From the NCBI GenBank assembly GCA_035527975.1, contig DATKZM010000124.1, positions 27,563-91,562 on the forward strand: a DNA stretch of 64,000 nucleotides. Reading direction: 5' to 3'. Made by a program: the position numbers and the translations under genes. The number at the start of each line of letters is the position of its first letter. Positions within the stretch are counted from its first letter, which is position 1. Below the pieces are notes generated by a model, which was not told the DNA's origin, made no database searches, and was given only the letters and a program-made list of their open reading frames with translations. The DNA is from DATKZM01 sp035527975 (GTDB taxonomy: Bacteria; Pseudomonadota; Alphaproteobacteria; JAPULJ01). Positions 52,477 through 61,198 of the stretch are shown one piece after another.

Positions 52477-53115
52477 TCAGGTTACTGGCGCGAACTGCCG
52501 GCTGTCGGGGTCGAGGGCGAGCAGGATGCCGTCGGCGATGTCGAAATAGGCGCCGCGCAGGCGTAAGCGCCCATCGGCGAGGCGCTCCTTGATGAAGGGG
52601 AAAGTCTCCAGGTTCTCGATCGAATGGCGGACCGCCGCGAATTCGAGCGCCTGGGCTTGCGCCTCGATCGGCTTGTCGCCGGCTTCGCGCAAGGCGTCCA
52701 TGCGTGCAGGTTTCAAGAGCGACATCCAGCGCTGTATGAAGCCGTGCTGCGCCTTGCCCTCGTAAATCCCGTCGAGATAGGCGCGCACGCCGCCGCAGCG
52801 CGCATGACCCATCACCAGGATCGTTTCGACGCCGAGCCCGTTGACCGCGAATTCGAGTGCCGCGCTGGTGCCGTGATAGTCGCCATGGGGCTCGAACGGC
52901 GGCACCAGATTGGCGACGTTGCGCGCAACGAAAAGCTGCCCCGGACCGGCGCTGAAGATCGCTGCTGGATCGACCCGGCTGTCACAGCAGGCGATCACCA
53001 TGACCTTGGGGGCCTGACCCGACGCCGCCAGCGCGCCATAGAGTGCCGCTTCCTCACGGTAGCGGCCGGCGAGGAAGCGGCGATAGCCGTCGACCAGTTC
53101 GTCTACATCGCGCAT
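52477..53115 (-). CDS. Beta-class carbonic anhydrase
   Basis: The 212-residue enzyme interconverts carbon dioxide and bicarbonate. The zinc ligands and catalytic dyad are in IACCDSRVDPAAIFSAGPGQ and MGHARCGGVRAYLDG (C, D-R, H, C). The ATG at 53115 lies 43 bp after the SelD stop on the same strand, so it may be the last gene of the sel operon. Its link to selenium is not obvious. Confidence 0.93.
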   Translation of the reverse strand: MRDVDELVDGYRRFLAGRYREEAALYGALAASGQAPKVMVIACCDSRVDPAAIFSAGPGQLFVARNVANLVPPFEPHGDYHGTSAALEFAVNGLGVETILVMGHARCGGVRAYLDGIYEGKAQHGFIQRWMSLLKPARMDALREAGDKPIEAQAQALEFAAVRHSIENLETFPFIKERLADGRLRLRGAYFDIADGILLALDPDSRQFAPVT

Positions 53116-53158
53116 GGGGCTGTCACTCGTGTTTGCTCCCTGGGCTGCCTGTGGTGAT

Positions 53159-55384
53159 TTACGCCAAGGCGATCAGCGGCTCATTGCCTTCGCGCCGGCT
53201 GATGCGCCCGATTTCGCTGACCTCAGTATATCCAGCGCCCCGCAAGTCCGCGAGGCACGCTGCAGCGTCGGCTTTGGGCAGGCCGATCAGCAACCCGCCC
53301 GCCGTCTGGGGATCGAACAAGATCGCACGCTTCGCGCCATCGCCGCCTGCTGCCAGTTTACCGCCCACGCTCCGCTCGTTGTCGGGCTGGATCGAGCTCA
53401 CGATGCCTTTGGCCATGACCTCCAGGGCGCCTGCCAGAACCGGTATGTCCGAAAGCTGCAAAGACACTGTCACGCCCGCCGGCTCGGCCATCTCGATCAG
53501 ATGGCCGGCCAGGCCAAAGCCGGTGACGTCGGTGGCGGCGCTGGCGCCATGCTGTCGCGCAATGCGCGCTGCCGGGCCGTTCGATTGCAGCATCGCGGCG
53601 ATCGCCGCATCGATCCAGCGGCCATCGGCGGCGTGGCGCATATCGGCCGCGAGCAGCGCCCCGGTGCCGAGCGGTTTGGTCAGGATCAGCGCGTCGCCTG
53701 GCCGCAAGCCGCCCTTGCGCAACATGGCGTCCTCATCGATGAAGCCGTTGATGGTGAAGCCCAGCATCATCTCGCTACCCTCACCGGTATGCCCGCCGAT
53801 CAGCGCCACCCCGTCCCCGGCGAAGGTCGCGAGCGCGCCGCTCAGCAATTGGCTCAGGTCGCCGCCCATCTTCGCCGCGTTTGCGTAGGGCAGGGTTACG
53901 GCGGCGAGCGCCGAGGCCGGTTCCGCCCCCATGGCGTGGATGTCGCCCAGGCAATGGTTGGCGGCGATCTGGCCAAAAAGATAAGGATCCTCGATGAAGG
54001 CACGGAACTGATCGAACGTCTGCACCAGCGCCTTGCCCGGAGGCGGGGTGATCACCGCGGCGTCGTCCGGCGCATCGAGGCCGACGAGAATGTTCGTCGC
54101 GGCCGCCTGATTGGGCGCAATCGACGCCAGCGCCTTCTTCAGAACATCCGCCGGCACCTTGGCGCCGCAGCCGCCGCAGCGCATCGGGTCGAAGCCGCCA
54201 GCTTCGGCCTCACCGGCATCGTCCTGCATCTCCGGCAGCTCCTGGTACTTCCGCATCCAGCGCCGGTCGATCCAGTCCTTGAAGCGCCAGGCCCAGCCGC
54301 CCTCGACCGAGAGCGCGGCATAAGACAGCACCGCGCGTTTCTCGCCCACGGAGATCAGCGCGAGCGTGCGCGGCTGCGGGTGATAGGCGCGCGGTGTCCC
54401 GCCCGTCGCCAGTGCCCGCAAGCTCGCTGCCAGCACCGGTCCCTGGCGTACGGCATAGACGCCGCTCTTGGGCAAAGCCCCTGGCTCGAAGGCGATGGTG
54501 TCGCCGGCGCCGAAGACGCGTGCATCGCTCACCGATTGCAGCGTGCCGTGAACCCGGATAAAGCCGCGCTCGTCGAGCGCCAGCCCTGTCTCGGTGAGCC
54601 AGCCGGCCGCCGCGCCCGGGGTCACCAGCACGGCGCTGTCAAAGCCGAGATCGAGCGCCGGATCGCAGATGAACTTGTTGTCCGCGATCGCCCGCACCGT
54701 GCGTCCGCCATGAAAGGCGATGTTGGCGCGGTCGAGCGCCCGGCGCATGCGCTGCCTGGTCCCGCGCCCATGGGTCTCTAGCGGCTCGGCCGATTGGGCG
54801 ACAACCGCGACCTCGAACCCATCGGCAGGCTTGCCGGCGCGCTCCAGCGCCTTGCGAATGCGAAAATTGAGTGCCAATGCCGCCTCGGTTCCTCCGGCGC
54901 CGGCGCCGATCACGACGAGCCGGTGGCGGCCGCCCTGCGCGACGATCGCGCGCTCCACCGCTTCCCAGCGTTCCAGGAAACGGTCGACGGGCTTGACCGG
55001 GATGGCGATCTCCGCGCCGTCGATTTCGCCCGATGCGGGGGTCGAGCCGATGTCGATGCTGAGGAGATCGAAGGCAAGCGGCGGGCGCCCGGCGCAGGCG
55101 ACCGTGCCGGCGGCAAGGTCGATGCCGGTCGCTGCCGCCTGGGTGTAGCGCGCGCCTGCGAAGCGGGCGAGGGCGCGCAGGTCGAGATGCGTCTCCTCAA
55201 GCGTGTAATGCCCGGCAAGATAGCCCGGCAACATGCCGGAATAGGGCGTGAAGGAAGCCGGCGAGATCAAATTGAGGCGTACCCCCGACTCGCGCTTCAT
55301 GCCGAAGCTTCTCAGGACCGCGACGTGGGAATGGCCGCCGCCGACCAGCACGATGTCGCATGTGACGGGGGCGTCAGTCTGCAT
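53159..55384 (-). CDS. selD: NADH dehydrogenase-like flavoprotein fused to selenide, water dikinase (SelD)
   Basis: The 741-residue protein has two parts. Residues 1-380 are a FAD-dependent pyridine nucleotide-disulfide oxidoreductase-like domain (CDIVLVGGGHSHVAVLRSFG, then LVVIGAGAGGTEAALALNFR and VFGAGDTIAFEPG). The C-terminal half is SelD, which makes selenophosphate from selenide and ATP. Its N-terminal block is MRCGGCGAKVPADVLKKAL, with the catalytic Cys and Lys kept. Further SelD motifs are FGQIAANHCLGDIHAMGAEP, IGGHTGEGSEMMLGF and DVTGFGLAGHLIEMA. The first half may feed selenide. ATG 55384 is chosen; the open frame upstream overlaps the tRNA-Sec gene. Confidence 0.95.
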   Translation of the reverse strand: MQTDAPVTCDIVLVGGGHSHVAVLRSFGMKRESGVRLNLISPASFTPYSGMLPGYLAGHYTLEETHLDLRALARFAGARYTQAAATGIDLAAGTVACAGRPPLAFDLLSIDIGSTPASGEIDGAEIAIPVKPVDRFLERWEAVERAIVAQGGRHRLVVIGAGAGGTEAALALNFRIRKALERAGKPADGFEVAVVAQSAEPLETHGRGTRQRMRRALDRANIAFHGGRTVRAIADNKFICDPALDLGFDSAVLVTPGAAAGWLTETGLALDERGFIRVHGTLQSVSDARVFGAGDTIAFEPGALPKSGVYAVRQGPVLAASLRALATGGTPRAYHPQPRTLALISVGEKRAVLSYAALSVEGGWAWRFKDWIDRRWMRKYQELPEMQDDAGEAEAGGFDPMRCGGCGAKVPADVLKKALASIAPNQAAATNILVGLDAPDDAAVITPPPGKALVQTFDQFRAFIEDPYLFGQIAANHCLGDIHAMGAEPASALAAVTLPYANAAKMGGDLSQLLSGALATFAGDGVALIGGHTGEGSEMMLGFTINGFIDEDAMLRKGGLRPGDALILTKPLGTGALLAADMRHAADGRWIDAAIAAMLQSNGPAARIARQHGASAATDVTGFGLAGHLIEMAEPAGVTVSLQLSDIPVLAGALEVMAKGIVSSIQPDNERSVGGKLAAGGDGAKRAILFDPQTAGGLLIGLPKADAAACLADLRGAGYTEVSEIGRISRREGNEPLIALA

Positions 55385-55443
55385 GAAAGCCGGGCAAGCT
55401 GTAGGTGCGAGCTGGACCGCCGGCAGACGGCCCAGGGGAAAAC

Positions 55444-55539
55444 TGGCGGAAGAGGGTGGGAGTCGAACCCACCAGACACGCCTGGCGCGTCCCAACGGGT
55501 TTGAAGCCCGCGCGGCCCACCGGGAACCGATCCCCTTCC
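55444..55539 (-). tRNA. selC: Selenocysteine tRNA (anticodon TCA)
   Basis: The 96-nt gene on the minus strand has an 8-bp acceptor stem (GGAAGGGG with CCTCTTCC, one G-T pair), as in bacterial tRNA-Sec rather than the usual 7. The anticodon loop CTTCAAA gives anticodon TCA at 55504-55502. A long variable arm (GACGCG...CGTGTC) and a 5-bp T stem (GTGGG with CCCAC) follow, then discriminator G and an encoded CCA. It lies between selB and selD. Confidence 0.96.
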
Positions 55540-55548
55540 GTCGGCTTG

Positions 55549-55614
55549 GCTAGCGCATTTTCCACTTGCGTGGGAGCGGTTTGGTGATGCCATCCGAACG
55601 GAAAATGCTCTAGC
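55549..55614. repeat. Imperfect palindromic repeat between selB and selC
   Basis: GCTAGCGCATTTTCC (55549-55563) and GGAAAATGCTCTAGC (55600-55614) match as inverted repeats in 14 of 15 positions around a 36-bp centre that contains TGCGTGGGAGCGGTTTGG. The form resembles the dispersed palindromic repeats of alphaproteobacteria (CTAGAGCATTTTC type). It lies upstream of the selC 5' end and downstream of the selB stop, so it could also act as a processing or termination site. Confidence 0.6.
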
Positions 55615-55642
55615 ACGGCCGATCTGGTGCGGTCCAAGCTAA

Positions 55643-57604
55643 TCAACCCGCCTTCACGGGCTCTTGAGACGGCGCGGCGGCCTCCTCGGCGCCGAAAACA
55701 CCTGCCGCCGGCCGCAGTATCTCCCGTTCATTGCCAAGCCGGCGCGTGAATTTGACCTTGTCGAAGAACTCCAGGAGCTCGATGCTGAGGTTGCGGCCCA
55801 TGCCCGACCAGTCGCGGTAGGCGGCGACGGAGAAGCGCCCGCCCGGCAGCGCGCGCGCCTCCCGCTCGGCGATGCCGGCCAGTGTCTGCAAGGCCGCCTG
55901 GGTCATGTAGCGGTTGGCCGAGACGCGCGCGACCAACCCGATCTTGGCGACCCGTGCCAGGAGGCGCGCGATCTGGTCCTGCGCCATACCAAGCTCTTCG
56001 GCGATTTCGTGGATCGTCGGCGGGCGCGCCGTGGCCGCATCCATGATCGCCCGGACGCGCTGCCAGTCCTTCTCGTCGGCCGGGCTCAGCACGGCGGCAA
56101 AGCCGCGCCGCTGCAGCACCGCGCCGGCGCCCGAGATCTCGCCGGACCCGATCAGCGTGGCTACGATGTGATCGAACACCGCCGGCCGCACGCGAAGCGG
56201 CAGGGAACGCATCAGGGCAGGGCCGTTCGCGCCGCCGGCATTCGGATGGGCCCGGTGCCAATCCTCCAAACCAGCGAGGACTGCGGCGGCCAGCGCGTCG
56301 TGATGGGCCTGTGTCAGACCAATAATCCCATCCTCGCCGATGCAGCAGACAGCGACCCGCGCACGCATCGCTTCGGCCTCGGCCGCGCTCAGGTTCCAGG
56401 CCGCCTCGAGCGAATTGAGCGGCGCGCCGCCCGGTGCTGCGGCGAGGATCGCGGCCAACGCCGCCTCCCGGTCCGGATCGAGCAGCGCCCGCAGCCAGGC
56501 CAGGCGTTCGGGCCGGGCCCGGCCGCGCCGCGGCGAGAGCGGATCGACGATCTTGCCGCCGCCAAGCGTCCGCCGCGCCGACTGATCACGGATGATGACC
56601 GCATCGCCGGCCTTCGCGCTGACCGGCGTATCGAGCACGAGCTGCGCCAGCCCCGAGCCTTTCGGTTCGATCGCCTTGCCTTCGAGCAAGGCAACCCGGC
56701 CGGTCACGTCGGCCGTCCCAAGATGGATATGAACCGGGGCCCAGTGCTTGAGGGCGCGCTCTTCGGTGCCGAGCACCTTGAGCGCGACATCGATCCGGCG
56801 TGACAGGCCATGCGCTCGCTCCGCGACGATCCAGTCGCCGCGCTTGATCTCTTCCTTGTGGATCCGCCCGGCGAGATTGATGGCGCAGCGGTCGCCCAGC
56901 ACAGCTTTGTCAACCGGCCGGTCCTGGGCGCGCAGGCCGCGTACGCGCAGCTCGCGGCCCTCGGGGGACAGGATGACGGCGTCGCCCGTCCGAACCGAGC
57001 CCGCGCTGATCAGCCCCGTCACTACGACACCGGCGCCTGCAATGGTAAATGCGCGGTCGATGGCGAGCCGGAAGTTGCCATGAGGCGCCGCGCGTTGCTC
57101 GGCCTCCGCGAGCATGCGCAGATGTGCCGCAACACCGTCCACACCGGTGCCTTGCGTGGCGGAAACCGGGAAGATCGGCGCGCCGGCCAGGCGGGTTCCA
57201 TCGAGCAAGGCGACGATCTCATCCGCTGCGGCAGACACCCGCGCGTCGTCGACCTTGTCGATCTTGGTGAGCACGACGAAGCCCGTTTCGATGCCGACCA
57301 GATCGAGAATGGCGAGATGTTCGCGGGTCTGGGGCATCGGCCCGTCATCGGCGGCAACCACCAGCATGGCGCCGCTGATCGCGGTCACGCCGGCCAGCAT
57401 GTTGTGGATGAAGCGCTCGTGGCCCGGCACGTCGACGAAACCGATCACCGTGTCCGGCGCGATCGCCGTGTCATAGACGAAGCCCAGATCGATGGTGAGG
57501 CCGCGCTTTTTCTCTTCGGGCAGCCGGTCGGCATCGACGCCGGTCAGCGCCTTCAAAAGCGAGGTCTTGCCATGATCGACATGGCCGGCGGTGGCGATGA
57601 TCAT
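55643..57604 (-). CDS. selB: Selenocysteine-specific elongation factor SelB
   Basis: The 653-residue GTPase delivers Sec-tRNA to UGA codons that have a SECIS hairpin. GTPase motifs are ATAGHVDHGKTSLLKAL, then FVDVPGHERFIHNMLAGV and LTKIDKVDD. The C-terminal third contains winged-helix domains that bind SECIS RNA (IHEIAEELGMAQDQIARLLA). ATG 57604 overlaps the selA stop as ATGA (57604-57601), so the two genes are translationally coupled. Confidence 0.97.
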   Translation of the reverse strand: MIIATAGHVDHGKTSLLKALTGVDADRLPEEKKRGLTIDLGFVYDTAIAPDTVIGFVDVPGHERFIHNMLAGVTAISGAMLVVAADDGPMPQTREHLAILDLVGIETGFVVLTKIDKVDDARVSAAADEIVALLDGTRLAGAPIFPVSATQGTGVDGVAAHLRMLAEAEQRAAPHGNFRLAIDRAFTIAGAGVVVTGLISAGSVRTGDAVILSPEGRELRVRGLRAQDRPVDKAVLGDRCAINLAGRIHKEEIKRGDWIVAERAHGLSRRIDVALKVLGTEERALKHWAPVHIHLGTADVTGRVALLEGKAIEPKGSGLAQLVLDTPVSAKAGDAVIIRDQSARRTLGGGKIVDPLSPRRGRARPERLAWLRALLDPDREAALAAILAAAPGGAPLNSLEAAWNLSAAEAEAMRARVAVCCIGEDGIIGLTQAHHDALAAAVLAGLEDWHRAHPNAGGANGPALMRSLPLRVRPAVFDHIVATLIGSGEISGAGAVLQRRGFAAVLSPADEKDWQRVRAIMDAATARPPTIHEIAEELGMAQDQIARLLARVAKIGLVARVSANRYMTQAALQTLAGIAEREARALPGGRFSVAAYRDWSGMGRNLSIELLEFFDKVKFTRRLGNEREILRPAAGVFGAEEAAAPSQEPVKAG

Positions 57605-59064
57605 GGCTTTGCGGGCGCCGTTAGTCCCGAAAGGTCGAGCCTGCCAAGCTGCTCCACGAAGGCCGCTTCGTCTTCCAGGCAGCGCAGGTCTAACAACAGC
57701 GCACCGTCGCTGACGCGCCCGATCACCGGCATGGGCAGATCGCGGAACGCCGCCGCCAAGGCGGCCGTCTTTCCACCACGCCTTTTCTCGCCGGCCGGCC
57801 GGATCGCCAATGCCGTGCTCGGCAAAAGGTCGACGGGCAGGGCGCCGCTGCCGATCTGGCTTTTGCAGGGCACGGCCTCGACCGTCGCGGCACCGTCCAG
57901 CGCCTTGGCGAGTGCCGGGCACAGCCGTTTGGCGCGGGCTGCGATTTCGTCCGCCGGCATGGTCAACAGGCGCAGCACCGGCAAACGCTCGGCCAGGCGG
58001 CCCGGATCCTCGTAGAGCCGCAAGGTCGCCGACAGTGCAGCGATGACCAGCTTGTCGAGACGCAACGCGCGCTTCATCGGGTTGCGCTTGATCTTGGCGA
58101 CAAGCTCGGCGCGCCCTGCGATGATGCCGGCCTGCGGTCCGCCCAGCAGCTTGTCGCCGCTGAAGGTGACGAGATCGGCGCCGCCAGCCCCGCCTTTGCC
58201 GAGCGTCTCGCGCGCGGTACGCTCATGGGGCAGGCCGAAGTCTTCCAGATCGATCAGCATGCCGCTGCCGAGATCGACCACGAAGGGCAGGCCATGCGCG
58301 CGCGCCAGCGCGGCGAGATCAGCCTCGGGCACGGATTTGGTGAAACCCCGCACCTCGTAATTGCTCGTATGCACCTTCATTATACAGGCGGTCTTGTCGC
58401 TGATCGCGCTGTCATAATCCTTCAAATGCGTGCGGTTGGTCGTGCCGACCTCGTGCAGCTTGGCGCCGGCGCGCGCCATCACGTCGGGGATGCGGAAGGC
58501 GCCGCCGATCTCCACCAGCTCGCCGCGCGAGACCACCACTTCCTTGCGCCGGGCCAGCGTGTTCAGCATCAGCAGTATGGCGGCTGCGTTGTTGTTGACC
58601 ACCGTCGCCGCCTCGGCGCCGGTCAGCCGGCAAATCTGCTCCTCCAGGAGGTCGTCGCGGTCGCCTCGTCGTCCGCTCGCCAGATCGAATTCCAGGTTTA
58701 CGGGGCCCGCCGCCGTCGCCGCGATCTCTGCGATGGCTTCGGCGGCGAGCGGCGCGCGGCCGAGATTGGTGTGGATCACCGTGCCGGTCAGGTTGAAGAC
58801 GCGCTTGAGCGGCGGCGCAAAAAGCGCCTCGAGCCGCGCGGCGACATCTGCCGCCAGCGCCGTCTCGCCGGCAAGACCTTGCGCATCCGTGCCGGCCGCA
58901 ATCGCGTCCCGCGCATCGTCGAGCGCAGCCCGCACGGCCTCCAGCGTTGCAGCGGCGCCATGGGCGGCGGCCAGCGAGCGCACCGCCGGCCAGGCGAGCA
59001 TCCGGCTCACGGCGGGCAGCGCCGCGTAGGCGTTCTGCGCCGGGTTGGGCCTGGCGCGCGCCAT
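57601..59064 (-). CDS. selA: L-seryl-tRNA(Sec) selenium transferase
   Basis: The 487-residue PLP enzyme converts Ser-tRNA(Sec) to Sec-tRNA(Sec) with selenophosphate. The N-terminal domain starts ARARPNPAQNAYAALPAVSR. Motifs include VFNLTGTVIHTNLGRAPLAA, LEFDLASGRRGDRDDLLEEQ, the VNNNAAAILLMLNTLA cofactor block and FSGDKLLGGPQAGIIAGR with the PLP Lys. The gene heads the order selA-selB-selC-selD and is divergent from rocD. Confidence 0.97.
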   Translation of the reverse strand: MARARPNPAQNAYAALPAVSRMLAWPAVRSLAAAHGAAATLEAVRAALDDARDAIAAGTDAQGLAGETALAADVAARLEALFAPPLKRVFNLTGTVIHTNLGRAPLAAEAIAEIAATAAGPVNLEFDLASGRRGDRDDLLEEQICRLTGAEAATVVNNNAAAILLMLNTLARRKEVVVSRGELVEIGGAFRIPDVMARAGAKLHEVGTTNRTHLKDYDSAISDKTACIMKVHTSNYEVRGFTKSVPEADLAALARAHGLPFVVDLGSGMLIDLEDFGLPHERTARETLGKGGAGGADLVTFSGDKLLGGPQAGIIAGRAELVAKIKRNPMKRALRLDKLVIAALSATLRLYEDPGRLAERLPVLRLLTMPADEIAARAKRLCPALAKALDGAATVEAVPCKSQIGSGALPVDLLPSTALAIRPAGEKRRGGKTAALAAAFRDLPMPVIGRVSDGALLLDLRCLEDEAAFVEQLGRLDLSGLTAPAKP

Positions 59065-59203
59065 CTAGCGCTTTGTTCCGACACTGATCATGGCCAGGAT
59101 GGGGACCTGCAACGACGCTTTATGTCAAGGCCCCTCCCGGAAGCTCGCCTCCCGGCTCGAATACCGCGCTTGAACGCCTCGCCGCCGACCACATCTTTAC
59201 GCC

Positions 59204-60445
59204 ATGGCCAGAACTCCCAAAACCAAACCCAGATCCAAGCGCGACTTCGTCGAAATCGAGGATGCGCTGGGCGCTCATAATTACCATCCGCTCGATGTCG
59301 TGCTGTCGCGCGGCGAAGGTGTTTGGGTCTGGGATACCGACGGCAACAGGTATCTGGACTGTCTGTCGGCATATTCGGCCGTCAACCAGGGCCACTGCCA
59401 TCCCAAGATCCTCGCGGCGATGATCGAGCAGGCGGGCAAGCTCACGCTGACCTCGCGCGCCTTCCACAACGACCAGCTTGCGCTTTTCTACCAGGAGATC
59501 TGCGCGCTCACGAATACGTCGAAGGTGCTGCCGATGAACAGCGGCGCCGAGGCGGTCGAAAGCGCCGTCAAGGCCGTGCGCAAATGGGGCTACGAGGTCA
59601 AGGGCGTGCCCGAGGGCAAGGCCGAGATCATCGTCTGCCGCAACAATTTCCACGGCCGCACGCTGATGATCGTGGGATTTTCAACCGATCCGGCCGCGCG
59701 CTCGGGCTTCGGGCCGTTCGCGCCGGGCTTCAAGGTCATCCCGTTCGGCGACGCGGGCGCGCTGAAAGCGGCGATCACCCCCAATACGGTGGGCTTCCTG
59801 GTCGAGCCGATCCAGGGCGAGGCCGGGGTGGTGATCCCGCCCGAGGGCTATCTGAAGGAAATCCGCGCGATCTGCACGGCCGAAAACGTCATGCTGATCC
59901 TCGATGAGATCCAGACCGGGCTTGGCCGCACCGGCAAGCTGCTCGCCGAGGAGCATGAGGGCATCGAGGCCGATCTGACCCTGGTCGGCAAGGCGCTCTC
60001 CGGCGGCTTTTATCCGGTCTCCGCAGTGCTCTCGAATTCGGAGGTCCTGGGCGTGCTGAAGCCCGGAGAGCATGGCAGCACCTTCGGCGGCAACCCGCTT
60101 GCCTGCGCCGTGGCGCGCGCCGCCATGCGCGTGCTGGTCGAGGAAGGCATGGTCGAGAACGCCGCCAGGATGGGCGACTATTTCATGGAGCGCCTGCGCG
60201 GCGTGCGCAACAACCTGATCCGCGAGGTGCGCGGCCGCGGCCTGATGATCGCGGTCGAGTTCGAGCCCGAGGCCAAGGGCGCGCGCCAATATTGCGAGGT
60301 GCTCAAGGGCGCCGGCATTCTCTGCAAGGAAACCCACATCAACACGATCCGTTTCGCCCCGCCGCTGGTCATCACGCGCGACGATATCGACTGGGCGATG
60401 GATCGCATCGAGCCGGCGTTGATAGGGTCGGGCGGAAAGTCCTGA
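59204..60445 (+). CDS. rocD: Ornithine aminotransferase
   Basis: The 413-residue PLP enzyme converts ornithine to glutamate semialdehyde, the step after arginase. Motifs include YLDCLSAYSAVNQGHCHPKI, the PLP-binding MNSGAEAVESAVKAVRKWGY, LILDEIQTGLGRTGKLLAEE, and the Lys in LVGKALSGGFYPVSAV. The length and the YSAVNQGH block favour ornithine aminotransferase over acetylornithine aminotransferase. The sel locus lies between this gene and arginase. Confidence 0.92.
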   Translation: MARTPKTKPRSKRDFVEIEDALGAHNYHPLDVVLSRGEGVWVWDTDGNRYLDCLSAYSAVNQGHCHPKILAAMIEQAGKLTLTSRAFHNDQLALFYQEICALTNTSKVLPMNSGAEAVESAVKAVRKWGYEVKGVPEGKAEIIVCRNNFHGRTLMIVGFSTDPAARSGFGPFAPGFKVIPFGDAGALKAAITPNTVGFLVEPIQGEAGVVIPPEGYLKEIRAICTAENVMLILDEIQTGLGRTGKLLAEEHEGIEADLTLVGKALSGGFYPVSAVLSNSEVLGVLKPGEHGSTFGGNPLACAVARAAMRVLVEEGMVENAARMGDYFMERLRGVRNNLIREVRGRGLMIAVEFEPEAKGARQYCEVLKGAGILCKETHINTIRFAPPLVITRDDIDWAMDRIEPALIGSGGKS

Positions 60446-60454
60446 TCGGCGTCC

Positions 60455-60943
60455 ATGGCCCAGAAGAAAAAGAATGCCAAGTCCGACGAGAACCGCTACC
60501 GCCAGGTGGCGCAGAACCGGCGTGCCCGGCACGACTACTTCATCGAGGAGAAGATGGAGGCGGGGATCATGCTGTCCGGCACCGAGGTCAAATCGCTGCG
60601 CGCCGGTCATGCCAATATCCGCGAGGCCTACGCCAACGAGATGGGCGGCGAGATCTGGCTGCACAATTCCTACATTGCCGAATACGCCTCCGGCCGCGAC
60701 AACCATCCGCCGCGCCGGACGCGCAAGCTGCTGCTGCACAAGCGCCAGATCGAAAAGCTCGTCGGCGGGGTTCAGCAGGGCGGCATGACCATCGTGCCAC
60801 TGGCGCTCTATTTCAATCCGCGCGGCATCGCCAAGATCGAGATTGGTCTGGCCAAGGGCAAGAAGCAGTACGACAAGCGCGAGAGCGACAAGCAGCGCGA
60901 CTGGGACCGCGAGAAGGGCCGGCTGATGCGCGACAAAGGCTGA
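60455..60943 (+). CDS. smpB: SsrA-binding protein
   Basis: The 162-residue protein binds tmRNA to rescue stalled ribosomes. Motifs are NRRARHDYFIEEKMEAGIM, LSGTEVKSLRAGHANIREAY, YFNPRGIAKIEIGLAKGKKQ and the Lys/Arg-rich end DKRESDKQRDWDREKGRLMR. It follows rocD by 9 bp. In relatives it follows dapA directly. The tmRNA gene (ssrA) is not in this window. Confidence 0.97.
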   Translation: MAQKKKNAKSDENRYRQVAQNRRARHDYFIEEKMEAGIMLSGTEVKSLRAGHANIREAYANEMGGEIWLHNSYIAEYASGRDNHPPRRTRKLLLHKRQIEKLVGGVQQGGMTIVPLALYFNPRGIAKIEIGLAKGKKQYDKRESDKQRDWDREKGRLMRDKG

Positions 60944-60962
60944 AACGCCGAAGGCGTTTCAG
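60940..60962 (+). terminator. Hairpin at the smpB stop with a duplicated right arm
   Basis: CTGAAACGCC and GGCGTTTCAG form a perfect 10-bp stem with loop GAA; the stop codon TGA (60941-60943) is in its left arm. The right arm with its tail (AGGCGTTTCAGCACCG, 60952-60967) is repeated exactly at 60969-60984, so the left arm could pair with either copy. There is no clear T-run, so termination strength is uncertain. Confidence 0.6.
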
Positions 60963-61198
60963 CACCGCAGGCGTTTCAGCACCGGTCCCGGGACTGGGAA
61001 AGCGCCTCCTCCGGCTCCTGCAATTTCGTCCAAGCCCAAAACCCGCCCATCTCCCCGACGCAAGGCTGATCTGCGCCAAGCCATACCCCCTTGGGCGGCT
61101 GCCCAGTTGACACTCCCCCTGCCCACCCCGAAGATCGGCCAGCAAGAGCGGTCGGCGAAAACGGCCGGATAAACCGCACGGAGGGGAGGGCTCGTTCC

